A DNA stretch of 16,898 bases, from NCBI GenBank assembly GCA_027365815.1, contig DAHXLV010000039.1, positions 1-16,898 of the forward strand, read 5' to 3'. The position numbers and the translations under genes were made by a program. Position 1 is the first letter of the stretch. Each line of letters begins with the position of its first letter. Positions 7,358 through 13,473 of the stretch are shown piece after piece. The stretch is from Microcaldota archaeon (GTDB lineage: Archaea; Micrarchaeota; Micrarchaeia; Micrarchaeales; Micrarchaeaceae). The notes under the pieces were generated by a model, which did not search any database, had not been told where the DNA came from, and saw nothing but the letters and a program-made list of their open reading frames with translations.

Positions 7358-7795
7358 ATGGTTGATTACCAGAGGTCTAGCCAGCGTGAACCGGCAGGGG
7401 ACCGTGCTACTGCATCTGCAGTGGCTTCGGCAGTTGAAAGGACGGTAATTGGGGACTCCGTTACATTCAAGCAGGTGGAGACCGCAGAGGACGGCGGCAC
7501 GTCGGTAATCCATCTCAGGATAAATCTTGCAAATGGGATGGCCACGCTTGAGAGGAGGTCGCCATTATCAGGTAGGAGCTTCATTAGGAATATGGGCAAG
7601 ATATTCCCACGGGATCATTTCACCCATTTGGCATTGACCAGGGGTGATGCGGAAGCCGCATATGTTACTGCAATGCGCGCATTGGAAAGGCACTTGACCC
7701 ACAGCATACGTGAGAGCCATAAGCGCGAGATGAAGGATACAGCCATGCGAAACGTCGCATCGAGCGCGATATACGGAATCCTGCTGCGCAGTTAA
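7358..7795 (+). CDS. hypothetical protein (145 aa)
   Basis: A 145-residue soluble protein that I do not recognise. It has a polar, low-hydrophobicity N-terminus (1-30), a probable beta-rich middle (SVTFKQVETAEDG, TSVIHLRINLANGMATLERR) and a long, charged helical C-terminal half (from about 95: DAEAAYVTAMRALERHL ... RESHKREMKDTAMRN). There is no membrane segment and no obvious cysteine or metal motif. It is transcribed from its own well-placed TATA box, divergent from the dehydrogenase operon, and its stop is 5 bases from the stop of the convergent methyltransferase-like gene. Codon use resembles the host genes. Confidence 0.75.
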   Translation: MVDYQRSSQREPAGDRATASAVASAVERTVIGDSVTFKQVETAEDGGTSVIHLRINLANGMATLERRSPLSGRSFIRNMGKIFPRDHFTHLALTRGDAEAAYVTAMRALERHLTHSIRESHKREMKDTAMRNVASSAIYGILLRS

Positions 7796-7800
7796 ACTGC

Positions 7801-8544
7801 TCATGACATTTCCAGGTAGCTTTTCATTATGTGCGCGCTCTCTGAGCTCTTTGGGAAACGGCGCCGCAGCCCGTTAAGCAGCGCTTCCCTGCCAAGGCCC
7901 TTGGAGCATATGAGTATCTTGTTGTCAAACGCCGCTCTGTTGCTGACCGTATAGACCGTGAACCTCTTCCTGAGCCTGCGTTTGAACCTCGGCCTCAGCA
8001 CCTCCGAGCCGCTGAGCAGGTAGTTGACCGCAAGCACCCCTTCGCTCGTGAGCGCCCTGTAGGCGTTTTCTATGAAAGCGGCACTCCTGAACTTTTCCGG
8101 TATATCAAGCCTCTTGAATATGTCGAGCACGATAAGGTCGTATTTCTCCCTAGTATCTCTCACATAGTCGTATGCATCACAGATCTCCAGCTTGACATCG
8201 AGCCGCTCTGGCAGGAACACCTTTGACGCGGCGACCATGTTCCTGTCGAGCTCAACAGCGGTTATGCTGACCCTCTCCCCGAACACCTTTTTCATCTGGT
8301 ACGGGATGGTTCCCCCAGCGAGGCCCAGGACCAGCACCTTAGGCCTGGCCCGGATCGCAGCCAACGGCAGGAAATAGTCCCAATAGCTGTGCGTGTATAT
8401 TGAACCGTCGCTCAGTTTTGAGTATATTATATTGTGCGACATCAGTATGCGGTCTTCCTTTCTTTTTACCACGGTTATGTTGCTTTCCCTTATCTCCAGG
8501 ATCACCTTCCACCCGAAGAAGCGTTCCATGAAACCTTTCAGCAT
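7801..8544 (-). CDS. spermidine synthase-fold / SAM-dependent methyltransferase-like protein
   Basis: A 247-residue Rossmann-fold protein starting at the ATG of 8542-8544 (a TTG directly before it is less likely). The glycine loop VLGLAGGTIPYQM (72-84), acidic ITAVELD (94-100), CDAYDYV (122-128) and LIVLDIFKR (137-145) followed by DIPEKF match the spermidine-synthase-like branch. True spermidine synthases have a GGGDGG loop and an aspartate-rich active site; here the loop lacks the Asp and the VLD is followed by IF, so aminopropyl transfer is doubtful and a methyltransferase or related role is as likely. The N-terminal strand region (VILEIRESNITVVKRKEDRILM) matches the small beta domain of this family. 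It is transcribed divergently from lplB and converges with the 7358 gene. Confidence 0.82.
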   Translation of the reverse strand: MLKGFMERFFGWKVILEIRESNITVVKRKEDRILMSHNIIYSKLSDGSIYTHSYWDYFLPLAAIRARPKVLVLGLAGGTIPYQMKKVFGERVSITAVELDRNMVAASKVFLPERLDVKLEICDAYDYVRDTREKYDLIVLDIFKRLDIPEKFRSAAFIENAYRALTSEGVLAVNYLLSGSEVLRPRFKRRLRKRFTVYTVSNRAAFDNKILICSKGLGREALLNGLRRRFPKSSESAHIMKSYLEMS

Positions 8545-8584
8545 CAAGAGATTACCCCAGTGTATTAATGCTTATTTGTCCATC

Positions 8585-8594
8585 TTATAAAATA
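8585..8594 (+). promoter_or_regulatory. TATA-like element in the lplB / methyltransferase divergent promoter
   Basis: TTATAAAATA lies in the 80-base space between the divergent starts at 8544 and 8625. On the plus strand it would start transcription near 8613-8615; a further AT-rich stretch around 8565-8575 could give a longer leader that includes the Shine-Dalgarno motif. Its reverse complement (TATTTTATAA) could also serve the minus-strand gene. Confidence 0.5.
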
Positions 8595-8608
8595 TTCGGT
8601 GTGCGGTT

Positions 8609-8617
8609 GGAGGGGTC
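8609..8617 (+). promoter_or_regulatory. Shine-Dalgarno site that fixes the lplB start
   Basis: GGAGGGGTC lies 7 bases before the ATG at 8625 and resembles the archaeal consensus GGAGGTGATC. It supports the 8625 start and argues against an upstream ATG at 8568, which lies before the TATA-like element at 8585. Confidence 0.7.
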
Positions 8618-8624
8618 AGCTAAG

Positions 8625-8912
8625 ATGAAGGTGCCTGGCGGCAAGATGGTAGAGGTAAAGGTAGAATTTGGCGAAGCCGTAACAAAGGCGCGGATATTGG
8701 GCGATTTCTTCATGTACCCAGACACAGCGCTGGAGGGGATAGAGAGCCTGCTGGTAGGCACCCAGCCGCAAGAGAGCGAGGCCGCGATAGCCAAGAGGAT
8801 ATCCACGCTCGTGAAGCTGGAGGGCGCTACGATGATCGGGCTGACGCCTGAGGCGATAGCAAACGTGGTGAAGAGGGCGATTGAGAATGCAATGGAGAGT
8901 AATAAAGCTTGA
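8625..8912 (+). CDS. lplB: lipoate-protein ligase accessory subunit (LplB, LplA C-terminal domain)
   Basis: A 95-residue protein matching the stand-alone C-terminal (accessory) domain of lipoate-protein ligase: KVPGGKMVEVKVEF, KARILGDFFMYPDTALEGIE, and a helical C-terminal region with GLTPEAIANVVKRAIENAM. In Thermoplasma acidophilum LplA and LplB are separate proteins that are both needed to activate lipoate, and the same split is present here. A strong Shine-Dalgarno motif (8609-8617) sets the start. The last 26 bases overlap the start of the lplA catalytic gene, so the two subunits are probably made together in step. Target: the lipoyl Lys of E2 encoded at 3977-5209. Confidence 0.9.
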   Translation: MKVPGGKMVEVKVEFGEAVTKARILGDFFMYPDTALEGIESLLVGTQPQESEAAIAKRISTLVKLEGATMIGLTPEAIANVVKRAIENAMESNKA

Positions 8913-9633
8913 GACCAGGAGCGCCGCATCTAACATGGCGGTGGACAATGCGATAATGGATGGCATAAAGGCTGGCACCTCTGGCCCCACGATGAGGTTC
9001 TACAGGTGGATGCCCAGTGCGGTGTCCATAGGGCGCTTCCAGAGCATGGAGGAGGAGGTAAACGTAGCGAGGTGCAAGGAGCTTGGCGTGTCCTACGTAA
9101 GGAGGATAACAGGCGGCGGGGCCGTCTACCACGACAGCGAGGGGGAGATAACCTACAGCGTGATTGCACCGGAGGAGGAATTCCCGAAGAACATAATAGA
9201 GAGCTACAGGCTGATATGCGGATGGGTTATATCAGGGCTGGCGAGCCTTGGAATAAGCGCCGAGTTCGCCCCGATAAACGATATAATTGTCAAGGGCAAG
9301 AAGATCTCCGGCAACGCGCAGGCGAGGAAGGAGGGTGTGCTCCTGCAGCACGGCACCGTACTATACAGCACAAATCTCAAGAGGATGTTCAGCCTCCTGA
9401 AGGTGAGCAGCGAGAAGATATCCGACAAGATGATAAAGAACGCTGAGGACAGGGTCACAAGAGTGACGGACCACGCAGACACCACGCTCGATGGTCTATA
9501 CGATGCGCTGCTGGCAGGTTTCGTTGAAGGCAAGGACTACGAGTTCGGGGCACTGGACCATGACGAGGCCGCAAAGGCCGAAGACCTGGCAGGCAAGGTT
9601 TATGCCGCTGATTCGTGGAACTTCAGCAGGTAG
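8887..9633 (+). CDS. lplA: lipoate-protein ligase LplA, catalytic subunit
   Basis: A 248-residue lipoate/biotin ligase-fold enzyme (ATP + lipoate to lipoyl-AMP, then transfer to Lys of E2). The substrate-binding loop RRITGGGAVYHD is at 72-83, NDI at 131-133, the catalytic-lysine region KGKKISGNAQ at 136-145 (Lys138/139) and HGTVLY at 155-160. It has no C-terminal accessory domain, consistent with the separate LplB gene just upstream. The ATG at 8887 (MQWRVIKLE) is preferred over a TTG two codons earlier because family members begin close to this strand; it overlaps lplB by 26 bases. Its TAG stop abuts the stop of convergent lipA with no base between. Confidence 0.95.
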   Translation: MQWRVIKLETRSAASNMAVDNAIMDGIKAGTSGPTMRFYRWMPSAVSIGRFQSMEEEVNVARCKELGVSYVRRITGGGAVYHDSEGEITYSVIAPEEEFPKNIIESYRLICGWVISGLASLGISAEFAPINDIIVKGKKISGNAQARKEGVLLQHGTVLYSTNLKRMFSLLKVSSEKISDKMIKNAEDRVTRVTDHADTTLDGLYDALLAGFVEGKDYEFGALDHDEAAKAEDLAGKVYAADSWNFSR

Positions 9634-9648
9634 CTACCTTTCCTGCTG
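9624..9648. terminator. inverted repeat spanning the lplA/lipA stop codons
   Basis: CAGCAGG (9624-9630) and CCTGCTG (9642-9648) form a perfect 7-base-pair stem with an 11-base loop that contains both convergent stop codons (TAG at 9631, CTA at 9634). Within it AGGTAGCTACCT (9628-9639) is a 12-base palindrome. There is no T-tract, so a terminator role is only possible; it may simply reflect converging coding ends. Confidence 0.3.
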
Positions 9649-10512
9649 CACCATCGCCCTTATGAAGTGCTCGCCCGCCCTGTATGAGCTCCTGACGAAC
9701 GGCCCCGCAGCGCAGTACCTGAAGCCGAGGCCCAATGCCTTCTCCCTAAGCGCCACAAACCTTTCTGGAGTTAAGTATTCCTTCACCTCTGCATAGAATC
9801 CATTCGATACAGGCCTCAAGTACTGTCCTATCGCCAAGAAGTCTACACCATGATCGCGCAGGTCCTTCATGGCCTCTGTTATCTCGTCGTCGGTCTCCCC
9901 CAGGCCTAGCATCATTGCAGACTTCGTGTATATGCGGCTGTCTAGCTTCTTAATCATCCTGAGCACCGACAACGATGTGTCGTACGATGCCCTCCTGTCG
10001 CGCACTGCCGGGCTGAGCCTCCTGACGGTCTCTATGTTGTGCCCAACCACGTCAGGCCTGGCCTCTGCGATCCTGACAAGCGAATCCGCATCGCCGCCGA
10101 AGTCCGGTATCAGCACCTCCACAAGCGTAGATGGCACCTTTCGCTTTATCTCGCGTATGCAATCGGCGAAGTGTGACGAGCCTTGGTCTGGGAGATCGTC
10201 CCTGCAAACTGAGGTTATCACAACGTATTCAAGTTTCCATTCAGATATGAGCTGCGCGAGCTTTTCCGGCTCCATGCTGTCCACGCTTATGCCGCTCTGG
10301 TTTTTCCGGACAGCGCAGAAGTGGCACCCCCTTGTGCATACGTCTCCGAGGACCATGAACGTAGCCGTGCCTGAGCTCCAGCATTCGGTTATGTTTGGGC
10401 AGTGCGCTTCCACGCACACCGTGTGCAGGCCCAGTTCCTTTATCCTGAGCTTGACATCGTTATATTTCTCGGTTGATGCCGGCCTTATCGCCAGCCAATC
10501 CGGCTTCGCCAT
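9634..10512 (-). CDS. lipA: lipoyl synthase (radical SAM)
   Basis: A 292-residue LipA that inserts two sulfurs into protein-bound octanoyl groups. The auxiliary iron-sulfur cluster motif C-x4-C-x5-C is VCVEAHCPNITEC (Cys33, 38, 44); the radical SAM motif C-x3-C-x2-C is CTRGCHFC (Cys59, 63, 66); and the C-terminal RSSYRAGEH (Arg-Ser-Ser-Tyr at 274-277) is the LipA-specific end. GQYLRP near 230 is also typical. A longer frame runs upstream to 10686, but those residues are unlike LipA and overlap the HTH gene; the ATG at 10512 (MAKPDWLAIRP) follows a TATA box with the right spacing. It converges on lplA. No octanoyltransferase is encoded in the window, so LplA/LplB may load octanoate, or another gene elsewhere does. 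Confidence 0.96.
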   Translation of the reverse strand: MAKPDWLAIRPASTEKYNDVKLRIKELGLHTVCVEAHCPNITECWSSGTATFMVLGDVCTRGCHFCAVRKNQSGISVDSMEPEKLAQLISEWKLEYVVITSVCRDDLPDQGSSHFADCIREIKRKVPSTLVEVLIPDFGGDADSLVRIAEARPDVVGHNIETVRRLSPAVRDRRASYDTSLSVLRMIKKLDSRIYTKSAMMLGLGETDDEITEAMKDLRDHGVDFLAIGQYLRPVSNGFYAEVKEYLTPERFVALREKALGLGFRYCAAGPFVRSSYRAGEHFIRAMVQQER

Positions 10513-10537
10513 TTGACCATTAGTGCTACAAAGAGAA

Positions 10538-11293
10538 TTAATATAAGGTTTCTCCGCCCGCGCCGTGCCTGCGGCTGCCGTATCTAGTGTTAGGCTCAAG
10601 TCCCAGCTCCCTGCAGTGCTTCGCTGCGGTATCGTAATTCTCGCCGCGCATCCTTGCGATCTCCGATATGGTGAGCCCATCCTCATTGAGCCTTATGTAC
10701 TCGGCGTCTGGCGTGTTGCGCCGCCTGCCCCTGAAATGCGGACTAAGGCCGATCCTCCTCCACCCTCTTAGTATGGTCTGCGCGGATACTCTGGGCTCTG
10801 CTTCGGCTGCGGCCTCTGCCGACGTGATGCCCAACACGTGCAGCCTCCCTAGCTCCTGATCGCTCAGCACCCATCGGTGCTCCGTGGGCCGGGCTGCCCT
10901 GAGCCCCATCCAATTTGCCCTTTTCGATACCGTATCAGGATGGACACGCAGCTCCTCCGAGATCTGTGCGTAGCTCTGCCCCTCCATTATCCGCCTGTGC
11001 AGCTCCTCGTCGGTGAACTTGCGCCGGTATTTCCTCTGGTGACGCGGCAGCTTGTATTCGTCCAAATATCTATCGTAGGTTTTGCTAGAGACACCAAGAT
11101 CGCGTGCTCGCTGGCTCACCGACAGCCCCTCCTTCGCGTACTCCTCAAGCACGAGCTGGGGCGGCACCTTCCTGCGCAGCAGGCTGTCGAGCCCCGCATG
11201 CTTCCGCGCGCCATCATGCCGCTCTAGGGCCATAAGCTGGTAGTCGGCAGCGTCCCTGCGGCCGCGAAAACCTGCATTTGTATCGCTGTGCAT
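10538..11293 (-). CDS. tandem helix-turn-helix protein (four HTH units)
   Basis: A 251-residue basic protein built from four helix-turn-helix units of about 35 residues on a period near 50. The units end at aligned Gly/Lys-Leu positions 82, 131, 183 and 232; their cores are EGLSVSQRARDLGVSSKTY (56-74), EGQSYAQISEELRVHPDTV (104-122), LGITSAEAAAEAEPRVSAQT (154-173) and DGLTISEIARMRGENYDTA (205-223). Each is followed by an Arg-rich linker (for example HQRKYRRKFTDEE, FRGRRRNTPDAE) that could lie in the DNA groove. The units resemble GcrA/Myb-like or homeodomain-like trihelical domains. No enzyme or ligand domain is visible, so a DNA-binding regulator or chromatin protein is inferred. It has its own TATA box and is near-leaderless (ATG at 11293). 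Confidence 0.8.
   Translation of the reverse strand: MHSDTNAGFRGRRDAADYQLMALERHDGARKHAGLDSLLRRKVPPQLVLEEYAKEGLSVSQRARDLGVSSKTYDRYLDEYKLPRHQRKYRRKFTDEELHRRIMEGQSYAQISEELRVHPDTVSKRANWMGLRAARPTEHRWVLSDQELGRLHVLGITSAEAAAEAEPRVSAQTILRGWRRIGLSPHFRGRRRNTPDAEYIRLNEDGLTISEIARMRGENYDTAAKHCRELGLEPNTRYGSRRHGAGGETLY
10539..10546 (-). promoter_or_regulatory. TATA box of lipA
   Basis: TTATATTA on the minus strand is centred about 30 bases before the lipA ATG at 10512, predicting a start near 10517 and a very short leader. It is formed by the last codons of the upstream HTH gene (ACC TTA TAT TAA), so lipA has its own promoter despite the 25-base gap. Confidence 0.6.
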
Positions 11294-11320
11294 TTCCCCA
11301 AAAACCCTTTTTCCTCCAGA

Positions 11321-11328
11321 TATTTATA
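11321..11328 (-). promoter_or_regulatory. TATA box of the tandem-HTH gene
   Basis: TATAAATA on the minus strand starts 35 bases before the ATG at 11293, predicting transcription from near 11299. The flanking 14-mer GTATAAATATCTGG (11316-11329) is identical to the promoter core of the 7358 gene. Confidence 0.7.
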
Positions 11329-11361
11329 CGTTGCCTGGCTATGCGGGCTCTGGATAGAATG

Positions 11362-11369
11362 ATTAAATA
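11362..11369 (+). promoter_or_regulatory. TATA box of the 11391 membrane-protein gene
   Basis: The AT-rich stretch ATTAAATA (11362-11369) is centred about 25 bases before the GTG at 11391, so the transcript would begin at or next to the start codon (leaderless). Confidence 0.5.
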
Positions 11370-11390
11370 GCTTCTTCCACATTTAGTATT

Positions 11391-12398
11391 GTGGAGGGCA
11401 ACGAAGCTGTCAAGAGGAACGTGGCTTTTGTTTATGTACTGTTAAGCATAGGCGCGCTTATGCTGCTGTTCGGGTCCGTTTATATAATTTACAAACTCTC
11501 CCTTCTTTACGGCGTTGGCATAGGGGCTGCCGCCCAGAGCATCGCCTACAACAATTCGGTAACATCAAGCGTATCTTCGCTTGTGCTTGGCAACTCCGGG
11601 CTTGGCGAGGGCGTACTTGAATCTTTCGTCTCCTTCGTAGTCGCGCTGGCGGTAGGCGCATCATCCTTCATACTGCTGCTCAGCAGGAGAGAGCTGCCGT
11701 CGAAAGCTACGAGCAAGTACACGTTCATGTGTGCAATACTCGGCGCGGTGTTCATAATGCTTTTCTTCCTCGCCTCATTGAACATACCGTATGGCTACAG
11801 CAGCACCTATGAGATGGTGCCGTACGCTGGCTTCATCATATTGGCAGGCGGCGTAGGATATATAGAATACGTGATAAGGACGAGGCATCACAGGGGCCAG
11901 GCTAGGGGGAAGACAGCGGTTTCGATGGACCCTTCAAGGCCATTCTCCAACATGGTATCCGTACAGGAGGAGATATTCTCCAACATGACAGGCCACATGC
12001 GCGTGATAGACAAGCATTTCAACTCTACAGCGCTGCAGAATTTCTATAGGCTGATAGAGAAGGATATGGGAAATTATACGAAGATAACCATACTGACTTC
12101 GAAGGAGATGCTCGGGTACAGCTTCGCGCAGGAGATAAATGACCTGCGCACGGAGCTTACCGGAGCAGGAATAGAGCTTGACGCCAGGCTGATGGATGAC
12201 AAGGACACCGTTGAGCAGCACGAACGCATAGTGATGGATGACAGGATAGCTTACAAGGTGCCGCCATTCAACATAATAAACAAGAGGAGCGAGCACATAA
12301 CGAAGATAAGCTTCAAGGAGGCTGACAGCAGGTTCGCACAGCTGTTCAGCCGCGCGATAAAGCTCGACAATTACCAGGTCGAGAAAGGCAGAAAGTGA
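11391..12398 (+). CDS. four-TM membrane protein with a cytoplasmic PLD-like C-terminal domain
   Basis: A 335-residue protein starting at GTG (no earlier in-frame ATG; the next is near codon 24). Four hydrophobic segments lie at about 11-35, 76-98, 110-131 and 142-162, followed by a basic stretch (RTRHHRGQARGK) that would place the C-terminal 170 residues in the cytoplasm. That domain has a Rossmann-like strand KITILTSKEM (231-240) and QHERIVMDDRIAYKVPPFN (276-294), where His277-x-Arg279-x4-Asp284 resembles half of a phospholipase-D HKD motif, with Asn and Ser further on (INKRS). Similar half-PLD domains act as binding modules in archaeal TrmB-type regulators. The function is unknown; the PLD resemblance is inference from motif spacing. 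Confidence 0.75.
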   Translation: MEGNEAVKRNVAFVYVLLSIGALMLLFGSVYIIYKLSLLYGVGIGAAAQSIAYNNSVTSSVSSLVLGNSGLGEGVLESFVSFVVALAVGASSFILLLSRRELPSKATSKYTFMCAILGAVFIMLFFLASLNIPYGYSSTYEMVPYAGFIILAGGVGYIEYVIRTRHHRGQARGKTAVSMDPSRPFSNMVSVQEEIFSNMTGHMRVIDKHFNSTALQNFYRLIEKDMGNYTKITILTSKEMLGYSFAQEINDLRTELTGAGIELDARLMDDKDTVEQHERIVMDDRIAYKVPPFNIINKRSEHITKISFKEADSRFAQLFSRAIKLDNYQVEKGRK

Positions 12399-12403
12399 TG
12401 CGC

Positions 12404-12423
12404 ATCCGCTTATGGCAGCGGAT
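12404..12423 (+). other. hairpin after the 11391 gene
   Basis: ATCCGCT (12404-12410) and AGCGGAT (12417-12423) form a perfect 7-base-pair stem with a 6-base loop (TATGGC), 6 bases after the stop at 12398. No T-tract follows, so it is either a 3' RNA structure or chance. Confidence 0.35.
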
Positions 12424-12473
12424 CAGCTTGCAGTGGCAGGCGGAGTTTATGGCACGCTGGAGGGGCGCTATGG

Positions 12474-12480
12474 ATTAATA
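12474..12480 (+). promoter_or_regulatory. TATA-like box of the isochorismatase-fold gene
   Basis: ATTAATA is centred about 32 bases before the ATG at 12509 and predicts a transcript start near 12503. This argues against the upstream GTG at 12488 as the start. Confidence 0.45.
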
Positions 12481-12508
12481 CCTTGCCGTGATATTGCATA
12501 GTGATGAC

Positions 12509-13081
12509 ATGGGATTGGAGATCGACAAAAAGGGTACGGCGCTTGTCGTCATAGACCTGCAGAAGGGGATAGCGTCGATGGACAGGCAGCTTGCGCCGCA
12601 CAGCGCAAAGGAGGTGATAGCCAATGCGGCGAGACTGGCGGAGGCTTTCAGGAAGAATGGCATGCCGGTGATACTGGTGCATGTTGCGCCGAAGGAGGGC
12701 GAGAGGCTCAATGTTATAGCCGATGACCAGGGCTGGGGCGGCCAGCAGATGCAAAGCGACTGGGCCGACTTCGTGCCAGAGCTTGCCCCGAAAGACGGCG
12801 ACATCGTGATAACCAAGAAGCAATGGGGCGCTTTCTATGGCACCGACCTGGAGCTGCAGCTCAGGCGGAGGGGCGTGGGCACGATAGTGCTCTGTGGCAT
12901 ATCCACCAACCATGGCGTTGAGAGCACGGCCAGGTTCGCCTACGAGTACGGTTTTCAGCAGATATTTGCAGAGGACGCGATGACCTCCATGTCTGCGGAG
13001 ATGCACAAGGCTGCGCTAGATATAGCGCTCAAGAGGATGGGGCGCATAAGGAGCACTGGCGAGATACTCGCAGCCCTGTAA
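12509..13081 (+). CDS. isochorismatase-fold hydrolase lacking the family cysteine
   Basis: A 190-residue protein of the isochorismatase/cysteine-hydrolase fold. The first strand with the catalytic Asp is ALVVIDLQKG (Asp16), the Lys is in ITKKQWGAFYGTDL (Lys103/104), and the third block is LCGISTNHGVESTAR (129-142), with the helix AMTSMSAEMHKAAL near the end. In amidases of this family the third block has Cys at the position of Gly136; here it is Gly. True isochorismatases (EntB, PhzD) also lack the cysteine and cleave a vinyl ether without it, so amidase or nicotinamidase activity is unlikely. The real substrate is unknown; there is no enterobactin-like pathway nearby. The ATG at 12509 is chosen over the GTG at 12488 from the TATA position. 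It stands alone. Confidence 0.88.
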   Translation: MGLEIDKKGTALVVIDLQKGIASMDRQLAPHSAKEVIANAARLAEAFRKNGMPVILVHVAPKEGERLNVIADDQGWGGQQMQSDWADFVPELAPKDGDIVITKKQWGAFYGTDLELQLRRRGVGTIVLCGISTNHGVESTARFAYEYGFQQIFAEDAMTSMSAEMHKAALDIALKRMGRIRSTGEILAAL

Positions 13082-13106
13082 ACTTTATGACGAACTGCAG
13101 GTAAGC

Positions 13107-13114
13107 TATTTATA
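13107..13114 (+). promoter_or_regulatory. TATA box of the 13146 gene
   Basis: TATTTATA is centred about 36 bases before the ATG at 13146, predicting a leader of about 9 bases. Confidence 0.5.
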
Positions 13115-13145
13115 CACAGCGATACGAGCACTTTCAGGGGATTTA

Positions 13146-13442
13146 ATGGCGGCAAGCATAGTAACCGCGAGGGCTGTGGAGATAGCTGGGCTGATACGCA
13201 GCGGGAATGCCTTTGCGCTATCCGGAGGGGAAAGCCGGAGGGATGAGATAGAGACGATAGGCAGGGCCTTGAGGGGCAAGGGCCTGCGCGTGGAGATATC
13301 ACAGCTTGAGAAGGGGGATGGGAAACCGAAGCTCGTGCTGAAAAGCGGGCCTGTAGAAGGCAACCTGGTAGCCATACTGTCGGTGCTGAACCCTGTGCTT
13401 GATTCCATAGGGAAAACGGCAGGCCGTGCGCCAGGTGCATAA
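13146..13442 (+). CDS. hypothetical protein (98 aa)
   Basis: A 98-residue soluble protein that I do not recognise. It has an N-terminal helix (SIVTARAVEIAGLIRSG), a Ser/Gly turn (FALSGGESRRDEIETIGRALRGKG), a likely strand (LRVEISQLEKG), another strand (PKLVLKSG) and a C-terminal hydrophobic helix (NLVAILSVLNPVLDSIGKT), an alpha/beta pattern. There are no cysteines or metal motifs. The TATA box at 13107 gives it its own promoter; the next gene also has its own TATA-like element, so it may be a single-gene unit. Codon use matches the genome. Confidence 0.65.
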   Translation: MAASIVTARAVEIAGLIRSGNAFALSGGESRRDEIETIGRALRGKGLRVEISQLEKGDGKPKLVLKSGPVEGNLVAILSVLNPVLDSIGKTAGRAPGA

Positions 13443-13445
13443 GGT

Positions 13446-13453
13446 CTATTAAC
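13446..13453 (+). promoter_or_regulatory. TATA-like box of the rhodanese-like gene
   Basis: CTATTAAC is centred about 25 bases before the ATG at 13474, consistent with a leaderless transcript. A weak match to the consensus. Confidence 0.35.
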
Positions 13454-13473
13454 ATTGACGGCCAGATAGTACC

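Noticed and set aside
7801..8544. Calling the gene a true spermidine synthase
   Set aside because: The GGGDGG loop and the usual catalytic aspartate pattern are missing, so only the fold family is claimed.
8568..8624. Longer N-terminus for lplB from the ATG at 8568
   Set aside because: It crosses the TATA-like element; the strong Shine-Dalgarno site at 8609-8617 points to 8625.
10513..10686. 58-codon upstream extension of lipA
   Set aside because: The extension overlaps the HTH gene, is unlike LipA N-termini, and lies upstream of the TATA box at 10539-10546.
12412..12501. 29-codon frame starting MAADQLAVAGG
   Set aside because: Very short, starts inside the hairpin loop, has no promoter or ribosome binding site and overlaps the promoter of the isochorismatase-fold gene.
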